A stretch of 64,000 bases of DNA from Cellulomonas sp. PhB143 (GTDB lineage Bacteria; Actinomycetota; Actinomycetes; Actinomycetales; Cellulomonadaceae), in contig NZ_RKIJ01000012.1 in the NCBI RefSeq assembly GCF_003752595.1, forward strand, positions 1-64,000, read 5' to 3'. A model generated the notes under the pieces. The model did no database searches. It saw only the letters and a list, made by a program, of their open reading frames with translations, and had not been told where the DNA came from. This document shows, one piece after another, positions 8,744-16,258 of the stretch. Position numbers and translations under genes: made by a program. Numbering within the stretch: position 1 is the stretch's first letter; every line of letters starts with the position of its first letter.

Positions 8744-11700
8744 ATGCCGAACCACCCCGTCCCACCACGCCGCGGGCGCCGCGCCGGCACCGCCGCCGTG
8801 CTCGCCGTCGCGCTCGCCGCGACCCTCCCGTCCTTCGGGGCGGTGGCCGCCGAGGCCGATGCACCGCCCGAGGTCGGGCAGGGCACGCACTTCCTCGACC
8901 ACGCCTCGTACCTCGAGGGCATGAACGACCCGGACTGGTACGAGTCGAACATCCCGTTCGTCGACCTCCCGGACGAGAAGATCCAGGACGTCTACTACTA
9001 CCGATGGCGCGTGTGGAAGGAGCACCTGCGGTACACGAACCCGGACGACGGGTGGATCCTCACCGAGTTCCTCGACTGCTGCGGGTACGCCGCGCCCTAC
9101 CAGGCGATCGACGCGGCGGCCGGGCACCAGATCACCGAGGGCCGCTGGGTCCGCGACCGCGAGTACCTCGACGACTACACGAAGTTCTGGCTGACCGGTC
9201 CGGGCGCGGGCGCCAAGCCGGCGACCGAGACGTTCAACCCCGACACCACCGACTGGGCGCACCAGTACAGCTTCTGGGTCGCGAGCGCGGCCTACGGCCG
9301 TGCGAAGGTCACCGGCGACCTCGACGGCCTCGCCGACCTCCTGCCGGAGCTGAAGAAGCAGTACGCCGGCTGGGACGGGCAGTTCGACGAGGACCTCGGC
9401 CTGTACTGGTCGGTGCCGGTGTGGGACGCGATGGAGCTCTCGGCCTCGTCCGCGCAGTCGGACGACCCGTACCACGGAGGCGACGGCTTCCGGCCGACGC
9501 TGAACTCCTACCAGTACGGCGACGCGAGCGCGATCAGCGACATCGCGCGCCTCGTCGGGGACGACGAGACCGCCGCGGAGTACGCGGCGAAGGCCAGAGC
9601 GCTGAAGGCCGCGATGAAGAAGTGGCTGTGGGACCCGGAGCGGCAGTTCTACCTCGCCATGCCGCGCGAGGACAACCCGGACCACGAGCTGCTCGACACC
9701 CGTGAGGAGATCGGCTACGTCCCCTGGCAGTTCGGCGCGGCCGACGACGGGACGAGCGCCGCGTGGTCCCAGCTCCTCGACCCGCAGGGCTTCGCCGCGC
9801 CCTTCGGGCCGACGACGGCGGAGCGCCGCAGCCCCTGGTACACGGACGGCTCGGACGGCTGCTGCCACTGGGACGGCCCGAGCTGGCCGTTCTCCACGTC
9901 GCAGACCCTGACCGGGCTCGCGAACCTGCTGCAGGACGGGCCGGTGCAGGACGTCGTGACCCGCGACGACTACGCCGACGCGCTCGAGACCTACGCGCGC
10001 ACGCAGTACAAGAACGGCAAGCCCTACGTCGCCGAGGCGCACTCGGCCGACCAGGACCGCTGGATCTACGACGGGCAGGCGCACAGCGAGGACTACCTGC
10101 ACTCGACGTACACGGACCTGGTGCTCTCGGGGCTGCTCGGCCTCCAGCCGCAGGCCGACGACACGCTACGGATCGACCCGCTCGTGCCCGCCGACTGGGA
10201 CCACTTCGCGGTGGAGAACGCCCCGTACCACGGGCACGACGTGAGCGTGCTGTGGGACGAGGACGGCTCGCACTATGGACAGGGCCCAGGCCTGAAGGTG
10301 TACGTCGACGGGCGGCTCGTCACGTCGTCGGACACGGTTCAGGGAACGACCGTGACGGTCGGGGAGACGCTGCCCGCGCCGGGCCAGGACGCGCCGAGGG
10401 TCGTGAACGACGCCGCGAACGCGCTGCGCACCGGCTACCCGAAGCCGATCGCCTCGTACACCTGGCGCTCGGACGACGCGTGGAACGGCATCGACGGCAA
10501 GACCTGGTACGACGAGGTGCCGCAGAGCACGCGGTGGACCAACTACTCCTCGCCGAACGCCCAGGACTGGTACGGCGTCGACCTCGGCGTCCCGACGCCG
10601 GTCTCGCACGTGCGCTGGTCCGGGTACTCCGACGGCGGCGGCGTGCGCCCGGCGGCCGGGTACCGGCTGCAGTACCTGCACGACGGCGCGTGGACGGACG
10701 TCCCCGACCAGACTCGCGCGAGCGACGCCCCGGTCGGCAACGGTCCGAACGACGTGACCTTCCCGCAGGTGACGACGACGCAGCTGCGCTTGCTGTTCAC
10801 CAACCCGGCGGGGGCGTTCGTCGGGGTCACGGAGCTGGAGGCGTGGTCGGCGTCGAGCCTGGACGCCGACGTGAGCGTCGGTCCGGCGTCGGCGGCCGGA
10901 CCGGTGCCCGTGGACGGACCGACGCGGGTCACCGTGACGGTGCGCGACACCACCGGCGAGGGGCTCGCCGACGCGGCGGCGTCGCTCGCCCTGCCCGCGG
11001 GGTGGACGAGCGCACCGGTGGGGAGCGCCCCGGGGGCGGTGCCCGCGGGCGGCACGGCGGACTGGGCGTTCACCGTCACCCCGCCGGCCGGGGCGGCGTC
11101 GGGCGCGACGGCGGACGTCCGGGCCGAGGCGACCTACACCGGACCCGGCGGCGCCGCGAGCACGCACACCCGCCAGAGCCTGCGGGTGGCGTACCCGGTG
11201 GGGCCGACGGCGCCGGTCGGCGCGTGGTCGCTCGACGAGGGCCGCGGGACGGTCGCGGCGGACTCCTCCGGCGGCGGGCACGACCTGGCGCTGGCCGGCG
11301 GGCCGTCCTGGACGGCCGGCGCTCCTGGCGGCACCGGCGCGGGCGGGGGCACCGCGCTCACGTTCGACGGGAAGGCGCAGAGCGCGGCCACGAGCGGGCC
11401 GGTGCTCGACACCTCGGGCAGCTTCACGGTCTCCGCGCGGGTGAACCTCGCGTCCACGGGCTCGTGGGCGACGGCGGTCAGCCAGGACGGGACCACGACG
11501 AGCGGCTTCTTCCTGCAGTACTCCGCCGCGGACGGCCGGTTCGCGTTCTCGACGGAGCAGGGCCGGGCGCTCGCGGACGCCGTCCCCGAGAAGGGTCGCT
11601 GGTACCACCTGGTCGGCGTGCGGGACGCCAACGCCGGCACGTACACGCTGTACGTCGACGGCGTCGCCCAGAAGCAGGTGCTCAGCCAGGCGAGCGGGCC

Positions 11701-12139
11701 GGCCACGTCGGGCGCCTTCGCCGTCGGTCGCGGGAAGGCCGGGGGCAGGGCCGCGGACCTCTGGCCGGGGGCGGTCGACGACGTCCGGGCCTGGCAGCGC
11801 GCGCTGCCGGCGGCCGACGTCGCCGCGCTCGACGCGGACGACGCGCCCGCGCTCGCCGTGGACGTGACGGCGGTCGGGCGGTGCGTGGGGCAGAACGCCT
11901 ACGTGGCCGTGCGGGCGACGAACACCGACGACGTCGTGCAGGGTCTGCGGCTGCAGACCCCGTTCGGGTCGACGACGGTGGCGGGCGTGGCGCCGGGCAA
12001 GAGCGCGTCGCAGTCGTTCAACTCGCGTGCCGGGTCGATCGAGGGCGGGTCGGTGACGGTCACCGCGACCGGCACGGTCGACGGTCAGGACGTGACGACG
12101 GACGTCACGGCCGACTACGACGCGGTCAGCTGCCGCTGA
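8744..12139 (+). CDS. Secreted GH63/MGH1-like glycosidase with F5/8C, NEW3-like and LamG modules
   Basis: 1131 residues. A signal peptide (1-36) precedes an (alpha/alpha)6 six-hairpin glycosidase domain (about 45-505). That domain has YSFWVASAAYGR, YWSVPVWDAMELSAS, RPTLNSYQYGDA and a late HWDGPSWPFSTSQ block, the pattern of MGH1-like/GH63 inverting enzymes. A discoidin-type F5/8C domain (about 553-710), a NEW3-like beta domain (about 712-805), a LamG domain (about 825-1035) and the shared C-terminal module (from about 1038) follow. GAGG sits 5 nt before the ATG. The gene lies 110 bp behind the GH2 gene and probably acts on the same extracellular glycan. The substrate is unknown. Confidence 0.9.
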   Translation: MPNHPVPPRRGRRAGTAAVLAVALAATLPSFGAVAAEADAPPEVGQGTHFLDHASYLEGMNDPDWYESNIPFVDLPDEKIQDVYYYRWRVWKEHLRYTNPDDGWILTEFLDCCGYAAPYQAIDAAAGHQITEGRWVRDREYLDDYTKFWLTGPGAGAKPATETFNPDTTDWAHQYSFWVASAAYGRAKVTGDLDGLADLLPELKKQYAGWDGQFDEDLGLYWSVPVWDAMELSASSAQSDDPYHGGDGFRPTLNSYQYGDASAISDIARLVGDDETAAEYAAKARALKAAMKKWLWDPERQFYLAMPREDNPDHELLDTREEIGYVPWQFGAADDGTSAAWSQLLDPQGFAAPFGPTTAERRSPWYTDGSDGCCHWDGPSWPFSTSQTLTGLANLLQDGPVQDVVTRDDYADALETYARTQYKNGKPYVAEAHSADQDRWIYDGQAHSEDYLHSTYTDLVLSGLLGLQPQADDTLRIDPLVPADWDHFAVENAPYHGHDVSVLWDEDGSHYGQGPGLKVYVDGRLVTSSDTVQGTTVTVGETLPAPGQDAPRVVNDAANALRTGYPKPIASYTWRSDDAWNGIDGKTWYDEVPQSTRWTNYSSPNAQDWYGVDLGVPTPVSHVRWSGYSDGGGVRPAAGYRLQYLHDGAWTDVPDQTRASDAPVGNGPNDVTFPQVTTTQLRLLFTNPAGAFVGVTELEAWSASSLDADVSVGPASAAGPVPVDGPTRVTVTVRDTTGEGLADAAASLALPAGWTSAPVGSAPGAVPAGGTADWAFTVTPPAGAASGATADVRAEATYTGPGGAASTHTRQSLRVAYPVGPTAPVGAWSLDEGRGTVAADSSGGGHDLALAGGPSWTAGAPGGTGAGGGTALTFDGKAQSAATSGPVLDTSGSFTVSARVNLASTGSWATAVSQDGTTTSGFFLQYSAADGRFAFSTEQGRALADAVPEKGRWYHLVGVRDANAGTYTLYVDGVAQKQVLSQASGPATSGAFAVGRGKAGGRAADLWPGAVDDVRAWQRALPAADVAALDADDAPALAVDVTAVGRCVGQNAYVAVRATNTDDVVQGLRLQTPFGSTTVAGVAPGKSASQSFNSRAGSIEGGSVTVTATGTVDGQDVTTDVTADYDAVSCR
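11856..12139 (+). repeat. C-terminal cassette, copy 2
   Basis: Identical to 8350-8633 except for three substitutions near the middle: one Lys-to-Thr, one Met-to-Val and one silent. The preceding LamG domains of the two proteins are far more diverged, so this cassette was exchanged or homogenised recently. Confidence 0.95.
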
Positions 12140-12149
12140 CCCACACGTT

Positions 12150-12209
12150 GCCGAGCGCGTCATCTGTCGGTCGAGAACGTCGATCGGGCCGACAGATGAC
12201 GCGCTCGGC
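12150..12209. terminator. Long perfect palindrome P2 between convergent genes
   Basis: Perfect 21-bp arms (12150-12170 and 12189-12209, starting GCCGAGCGCGTCATC) around an 18-nt loop. It lies between the GH63-like gene and the convergent DUF1059 gene, so it can terminate both. Its left arm is identical to P1. Confidence 0.8.
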
Positions 12210-12227
12210 GGTGGGGCGGGCCCGCGG

Positions 12228-12464
12228 TCAGCTCTCGGGGAGCTCCGCGAAGGCCGCCTTGGTGTCGTTGTACCAACCCATGGACTTCTTCGGGTGCATC
12301 CAGCGGCCCCGCATGGCGTCGCTCGCCTCGCGGTGGCTCTCGTCGCCCGCCTTCCGGGTCTCCTTGAGGTGCTGGTCCTGGGCGTTGATGACGTCGTCGG
12401 CCGTCTCGCCGTGGTGCTCCAGGTCGCAGGAGCCGCCGAGCTGGCGGCAGGTCATGGTCTTCAT
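12228..12464 (-). CDS. DUF1059 family small protein
   Basis: 78 residues. It starts MKTMTCRQLGGSCDLEHHGE, typical of the small DUF1059 proteins with conserved Cys and His residues that may bind a metal, and continues with the conserved DVINAQDQHLKET and MHPKKSMGWYND segments. The ATG at 12464 is supported by AAGGAGA upstream. It lies downstream of the ECF41 sigma factor on the same strand (111 bp), so it may belong to that regulon. Function unknown. Confidence 0.88.
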   Translation of the reverse strand: MKTMTCRQLGGSCDLEHHGETADDVINAQDQHLKETRKAGDESHREASDAMRGRWMHPKKSMGWYNDTKAAFAELPES

Positions 12465-12575
12465 CGTTCCGTCTCCTTCGGTGTGGTCCGGACCGCGTCG
12501 CGGCCGGTTCGTGCCTGCGGTCGATGGTGCTCGTCTGTCCGACGATCGGCACGCCGCGAACGTGACCAGCACCGC

Positions 12576-13451
12576 TCAGTGCTGCCCGGGTCGTGGCTGT
12601 CCGGGTCGTCGCTGTCGTTCCGCACCGTCCCGGCGGACCACCCGGGCAAGCACCTCGGGCTCGGCGCGGAACGTGATGCCCCGCACCAGGCCACCGGAGA
12701 CGGCGAAGTCGAACAGGACCCTCGCCTCGCCACGGTGGAACCACGCGGCGCCGGGGCGGTCGTCGGCGAACACCGCGAGCGCCGCCCGGGCGCTGCCGTC
12801 GAAGAACGTCGCGACCTCGCGAGGCCCCTCGATCCGCCCCGGCGTGCCGACCCGGATCGCCGCGTCGTCGGCCGTGACCACCGCGTCGGGGGCGAGGAGC
12901 CGCAGCAGCCGGTCGAAGTCGCCCTCCCGCGCGGCCGCCATGAACGCGTCGACGACCTCCCAGGTGGCGAGCGCGTCCTCGTGCGCAGGCTGGGCGACCT
13001 TCGCGCGGGCGCGCGAGGCGAGCTTCCGCGCCGCGACGGGGGTGGTGCCGAGGACGGCGGCGACCGCGGAGAACTCGAAGCCGAAGCTGTCGTGCAGCAC
13101 GAACGCCACCCGCTCCTGGGGCGAGAGCCGGTCGAGGACCACCTGGAGGGCGGCGCCCACGGTGGCGGCGAGCGCGACGGCGTCGGCCGGGTCCGGAGTC
13201 CCCGCGGAGGTCGCGGACTCCGCGACCTCCCCGACCGGTGCGGGCACCCGTGCTCGCAACCTGTCCAGGCACAGCCGGGTGGTCACCGTGGTCAGCCAGG
13301 CGGGAAGGTTCTCGATGTCGGCGTCGGTCCGGTGCAGCCGGAGCCATGCCTGCTGCACCACGTCCTCGGCCTCGGTGCGGTCTCCCAGCACCCGCGCGGC
13401 GATGCCGACGAGGCGCGTCCGTTCTCCCTCGAAGATCTCCGTCTGTCCCAC
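12576..13451 (-). CDS. ECF41/SigJ-type sigma factor with SnoaL-like C-terminus
   Basis: 291 residues. Sigma region 2 (about 10-75, ARVLGDRTEAEDVVQQAWLR) and region 4 (about 115-170, LDRLSPQERVAFVLHDSFGF and a helix-turn-helix) are followed by a SnoaL/NTF2-like domain of about 110 residues. That domain is diagnostic of the ECF41 group, where it tunes sigma activity without an anti-sigma protein. The GTG at 13451 follows GGAAGGG; another GTG lies at 13460. ECF41 genes often neighbour an oxidoreductase or carboxymuconolactone decarboxylase target. None is present here, only the DUF1059 gene. Confidence 0.92.
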   Translation of the reverse strand: MGQTEIFEGERTRLVGIAARVLGDRTEAEDVVQQAWLRLHRTDADIENLPAWLTTVTTRLCLDRLRARVPAPVGEVAESATSAGTPDPADAVALAATVGAALQVVLDRLSPQERVAFVLHDSFGFEFSAVAAVLGTTPVAARKLASRARAKVAQPAHEDALATWEVVDAFMAAAREGDFDRLLRLLAPDAVVTADDAAIRVGTPGRIEGPREVATFFDGSARAALAVFADDRPGAAWFHRGEARVLFDFAVSGGLVRGITFRAEPEVLARVVRRDGAERQRRPGQPRPGQH

Positions 13452-13534
13452 GGGGCACACCCTTCCGGTTCGATCCGTCGACTGCTCGACGAACCGCCCG
13501 GGCCGGACGTGACCGGCGGTCCCGGCCCGGGCCC

Positions 13535-14233
13535 TCAGCGCAGGCGGCTGAACGCCTCCGCCTTCTTCACGTCGCCTGCGACCATGATCGTGTCGTCCTC
13601 GGTGAGCACGGTCGTGTTGCTCGCGTAGGTCCACGTCCCGCCCTGGGGGCGGAACGCGACGATCGTCACGTCATACTTCGGCCGCAGGTTCGACGTGCCG
13701 AGGGGGATCCCGACGAACTCGGCGGGCGGCGTCGTCCGGACCATGACGAACCCGTCCTCGACCTCGATGAAGTCCTGCATCGAGCCGCGCACGAGGTGCG
13801 CGACGCGCTTGCCCATGTCGTGCTCGGGGCGGATGACGTGCGGCACGCCGAGCTGTTCGAGGATCTGGGCGTGCGCGTGGCTGATCGCCTTGGCCCAGAT
13901 CTGCACGCTGTCGTAGCGCAGCAGCAGGGAGGTGGTGAGCAGGCTCGCCTCGATGTTGCTGCCGATCCCGACGACGGCGCGGTCGTACTCGTGCACCGCG
14001 AGCTGGCGCAGCACCTCGTCCTTGGTCGAGTCGGCGCGCACGACGTGCGTGAGCTGGCCGTTGAGGCTCTGCACGACCTCCTCGTCGGAGTCGATGCCGA
14101 GCACCTCGGTCCCGGTCGCGACGAGCTCGCGGGCGAGCGAGCGGCCGAACCGGCCGAGGCCGATGACGGCCACCGAGTCGGCGTCGGCGAGCCGCTCCGC
14201 GGGGCGCTGACCGAACCACTGTCCCCTAGCCAA
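13535..14233 (-). CDS. trkA: Potassium uptake regulatory subunit TrkA/KtrA (RCK domain)
   Basis: 232 residues. An RCK_N Rossmann domain binds nucleotide through GLGRFGRSLARELVATG with the acidic end of beta-2 at GIDSDEE; an RCK_C domain fills about 145-225 (FVGIPLG...DDTIMVAG). This single-RCK size is that of KtrA/TrkA proteins, which gate the TrkH/KtrB pore in response to ATP/ADP or c-di-AMP. The start is probably TTG at 14233, overlapping the end of the pore gene by 8 bp, so the two are coupled. Confidence 0.93.
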   Translation of the reverse strand: MARGQWFGQRPAERLADADSVAVIGLGRFGRSLARELVATGTEVLGIDSDEEVVQSLNGQLTHVVRADSTKDEVLRQLAVHEYDRAVVGIGSNIEASLLTTSLLLRYDSVQIWAKAISHAHAQILEQLGVPHVIRPEHDMGKRVAHLVRGSMQDFIEVEDGFVMVRTTPPAEFVGIPLGTSNLRPKYDVTIVAFRPQGGTWTYASNTTVLTEDDTIMVAGDVKKAEAFSRLR

Positions 14234-15581
14234 TGATGGGCCTCTCCTTCGGGAGCTCGTACAGGCGGGTGCGGCGGCGCAGGACGAGCGCCGTCGCGAG
14301 GGTGATGGGGCCGAGCCGGCCCACGAACATGAGGACGACGAGGACGAGCTGACCGAGGGCGGGCAGGTCGGCGGTGATGCCCGTGGACAGCCCGACCGTG
14401 GCGAACGCCGAGATCGCCTCGAACAGCGTCCGGTCGAGCCCGAAGTCCTCGAGCATCATCAGCACCATCGTCGCACCGACGACCGCCGCGACCGAGAGCA
14501 GGGCGACGCTGATCGCCTGGCGGTGGGTCGAGCGGGGCAGCCGACGGCCGAGGACGTTGACGGCGACGTCCCCGCGGACCTCGGCGAGGATGATGAAGAA
14601 CAGGACGGCGAACGTCGTGACCTTGATGCCGCCGCCGGTGCCGGCGGGGCCGGCGCCGATGAACATGAGGATGTCCGTCCCGAACCAGCCGGTCGACGTC
14701 ATGGCGCCGGTGTCGATGCTGTTGAAGCCCGCGGTGCGCGCCATCGTCGACTGGGTGAACGCCGCCAGGAGCTTGCCTCCGAGGCCCAGCCCGCCGAGGG
14801 TCGCGGGGTTGGTCCACTCGACGGCGAGGAAGAACCCGGTGCCGACCGCGAGGAGGACGGCGGAGACGACGACGACGATCCGCGTGTTCATGGTCCAGTG
14901 CACGGGTCGGCGGAAGGTGCGGTGGAGCTCGTGCAGCACGGGGAACCCCATCCCGCCGGCGATGACGGCCACGCACAGCGGGAGGAGGATCGCCGGGTCC
15001 GTCCCGTACCCGATGAGGTTGTCGGAGAAGAGCGCGAAGCCGGCGTTGTTGAACGCCGAGACGGCGTGGAAGACCGCCAGCCAGAGCGCGTGCACGGGGT
15101 TCTCGCCGTAGCCGACCCACCACCGCAGCCACAGGACCAGGGCGACCCCGCCCTCGAAGAGCAGGGCGGTCGTGAGGATCCGCGTGGCCAGGCCCCGGAC
15201 GCCGCCGATCTGCTCCGTCTTCGTCTCGCTCGCGGCGGTGAGCCGCGTGCGCAGGCCCATGCGCCGGGCCACGACGATGCCGAGGACGGTCGCGAACGTC
15301 ATCACGCCGAGCCCGCCGACCTGCACGAGCAGGAGGATCACGACGTCGCCGAACCCCGTCCAGTACGTGCGGACGTCGACGGTCGAGAGCCCGGTGACGC
15401 AGACGGCGGACGCCGCCGTGAACAGCGCGTCCATGAACGTTGCGCCGCCGCGCCCGGCGCGGGCGACCGGCAGCATGAGCGCGGCGGTGCCGACCGCGAG
15501 CGCGGAGAAGAAGCCGAGCACGATGACCTGCGCGGGGTGCAGCCCGCGCAGGCGGGCGACCACGCGCGTCAGGACCGGCAC
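14226..15581 (-). CDS. trkH: TrkH/KtrB family potassium transporter
   Basis: 451 residues of membrane protein with the four repeated pore loops of the TrkH/KtrB/HKT superfamily. These are recognisable by Gly filter residues in TAASAVCVTGLST, HAVSAFNNAGF, ARTAGFNSID and SAFATVGLSTGI. It imports potassium together with the TrkA subunit encoded immediately downstream. It begins with a basic, membrane-proximal helix (MPVLTRVVARLRGLHPAQ). The pair forms an operon. Confidence 0.95.
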   Translation of the reverse strand: MPVLTRVVARLRGLHPAQVIVLGFFSALAVGTAALMLPVARAGRGGATFMDALFTAASAVCVTGLSTVDVRTYWTGFGDVVILLLVQVGGLGVMTFATVLGIVVARRMGLRTRLTAASETKTEQIGGVRGLATRILTTALLFEGGVALVLWLRWWVGYGENPVHALWLAVFHAVSAFNNAGFALFSDNLIGYGTDPAILLPLCVAVIAGGMGFPVLHELHRTFRRPVHWTMNTRIVVVVSAVLLAVGTGFFLAVEWTNPATLGGLGLGGKLLAAFTQSTMARTAGFNSIDTGAMTSTGWFGTDILMFIGAGPAGTGGGIKVTTFAVLFFIILAEVRGDVAVNVLGRRLPRSTHRQAISVALLSVAAVVGATMVLMMLEDFGLDRTLFEAISAFATVGLSTGITADLPALGQLVLVVLMFVGRLGPITLATALVLRRRTRLYELPKERPIIG

Positions 15582-15613
15582 GAGGTCAGAGCCTAGACCG
15601 GTCCACCCCGGGT

Positions 15614-15673
15614 GCCGAGCACGTCATCGGTGCCGTTCCCGACGTCGGATCCGCGACGGACGACGTGCTCGGC
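15614..15673. terminator. Palindrome P3 after the MarR gene
   Basis: GCCGAGCACGTC (15614-15625) and GACGTGCTCGGC (15662-15673) pair perfectly over 12 bp, with weaker internal pairing. The left arm continues ATC and GGT, the same order as P1 and P2. It lies between the end of the marR gene and the start of trkH. Confidence 0.65.
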
Positions 15674-15678
15674 GTGAT

Positions 15679-16206
15679 TCATTCCCGGTCGGCCGCCGCC
15701 GGGCACGCGGCGTCGAGCCCCGCGTTCACGGTGTCGGCGATCTCCGCGAGCTCGGCGACCTGCGCGGGGGTCAGGTGCGCGAGCAGGTGGCGGCGGATGG
15801 ACCGGGCCCGGCTGCAGCGGGCCGCGGCGACGGCCGCGCGCCCGGTGGGGGTGAGGACGACGTCGGCTCCCCGGCCGTCGTCGGCGGCCGCCTCGCGCTC
15901 GACGAGCCCGCGGGACTCCATGCGGCGCAGCTGGTGGGACAGTCGGGACTTCTCCCACTCGACGGCGCGGCGGAGGTCGATGGTGCGCCGGCGGCCGCCG
16001 GGCCGGACGTCGAGGGCGGCCAGGACGGCGAGGTCGGCGTCCGAGAGGTCGGCCTCGGCGGCGAGCTCGCGCGCGAGATGCTGGCCGACGCGCATCTGCA
16101 TCCGCTGGTAGGACCTCCAGGCGCGCTCCTCGACGGGGTCGAGCGAGCCGACGTCGGCGGCGGTCGCGGCGGCGCCGGGCTCGGCGCGGGTGGAGGTGGT
16201 GGTCAT
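15679..16206 (-). CDS. MarR family transcriptional regulator
   Basis: 175 residues with a MarR-type winged helix: SDADLAVLAALDV, the recognition-helix region VEWEKSRLSHQLRRMESRGLV, and a wing containing DDGRGADVVLTPTGRAAV. It probably represses the divergent LLM-hemerythrin gene 52 bp away; a 10-bp palindrome lies between them. A TAGGCT element lies 6 nt before the ATG, so the mRNA is probably leaderless. The ligand is unknown. Confidence 0.92.
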   Translation of the reverse strand: MTTTSTRAEPGAAATAADVGSLDPVEERAWRSYQRMQMRVGQHLARELAAEADLSDADLAVLAALDVRPGGRRRTIDLRRAVEWEKSRLSHQLRRMESRGLVEREAAADDGRGADVVLTPTGRAAVAAARCSRARSIRRHLLAHLTPAQVAELAEIADTVNAGLDAACPAAADRE

Positions 16207-16212
16207 CGCGCC

Positions 16213-16218
16213 AGCCTA
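16213..16218 (-). promoter_or_regulatory. -10 element of the leaderless marR promoter
   Basis: TAGGCT on the minus strand, 6 nt before the marR ATG at 16206. Confidence 0.6.
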
Positions 16219-16227
16219 CCGTTTGGT

Positions 16228-16237
16228 TGACGTGTCA
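16228..16237. promoter_or_regulatory. Candidate MarR operator
   Basis: TGACGTGTCA is an inverted repeat (TGAC and GTCA around GT) midway between two divergent leaderless promoters. It is placed to block both. Confidence 0.4.
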
Positions 16238-16245
16238 TCCAGGGA

Positions 16246-16251
16246 TAGTGT
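16246..16251 (+). promoter_or_regulatory. -10 element of the leaderless LLM-hemerythrin promoter
   Basis: TAGTGT, 7 nt before the ATG at 16259; TTGGTT lies 17 bp further upstream as a weak -35. Confidence 0.55.
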
Positions 16252-16258
16252 CCGAACC

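Noticed and set aside
4848-8864. A 1338-codon minus-strand frame opposite the GH2 gene
   Set aside because: Composition is that of a shadow frame (RRR, VVD and GRR runs); the GH2 protein has clear domains and a good ribosome binding site.
8350-12139. Shared C-terminal cassette as an insertion sequence
   Set aside because: No terminal inverted repeats bounding it, no transposase and no target duplication; the block is in-frame coding sequence.
9763-13512. A 1249-codon plus-strand frame through the GH63-like, DUF1059 and sigma factor genes
   Set aside because: It crosses three recognisable genes and a perfect hairpin and has no conserved domain.
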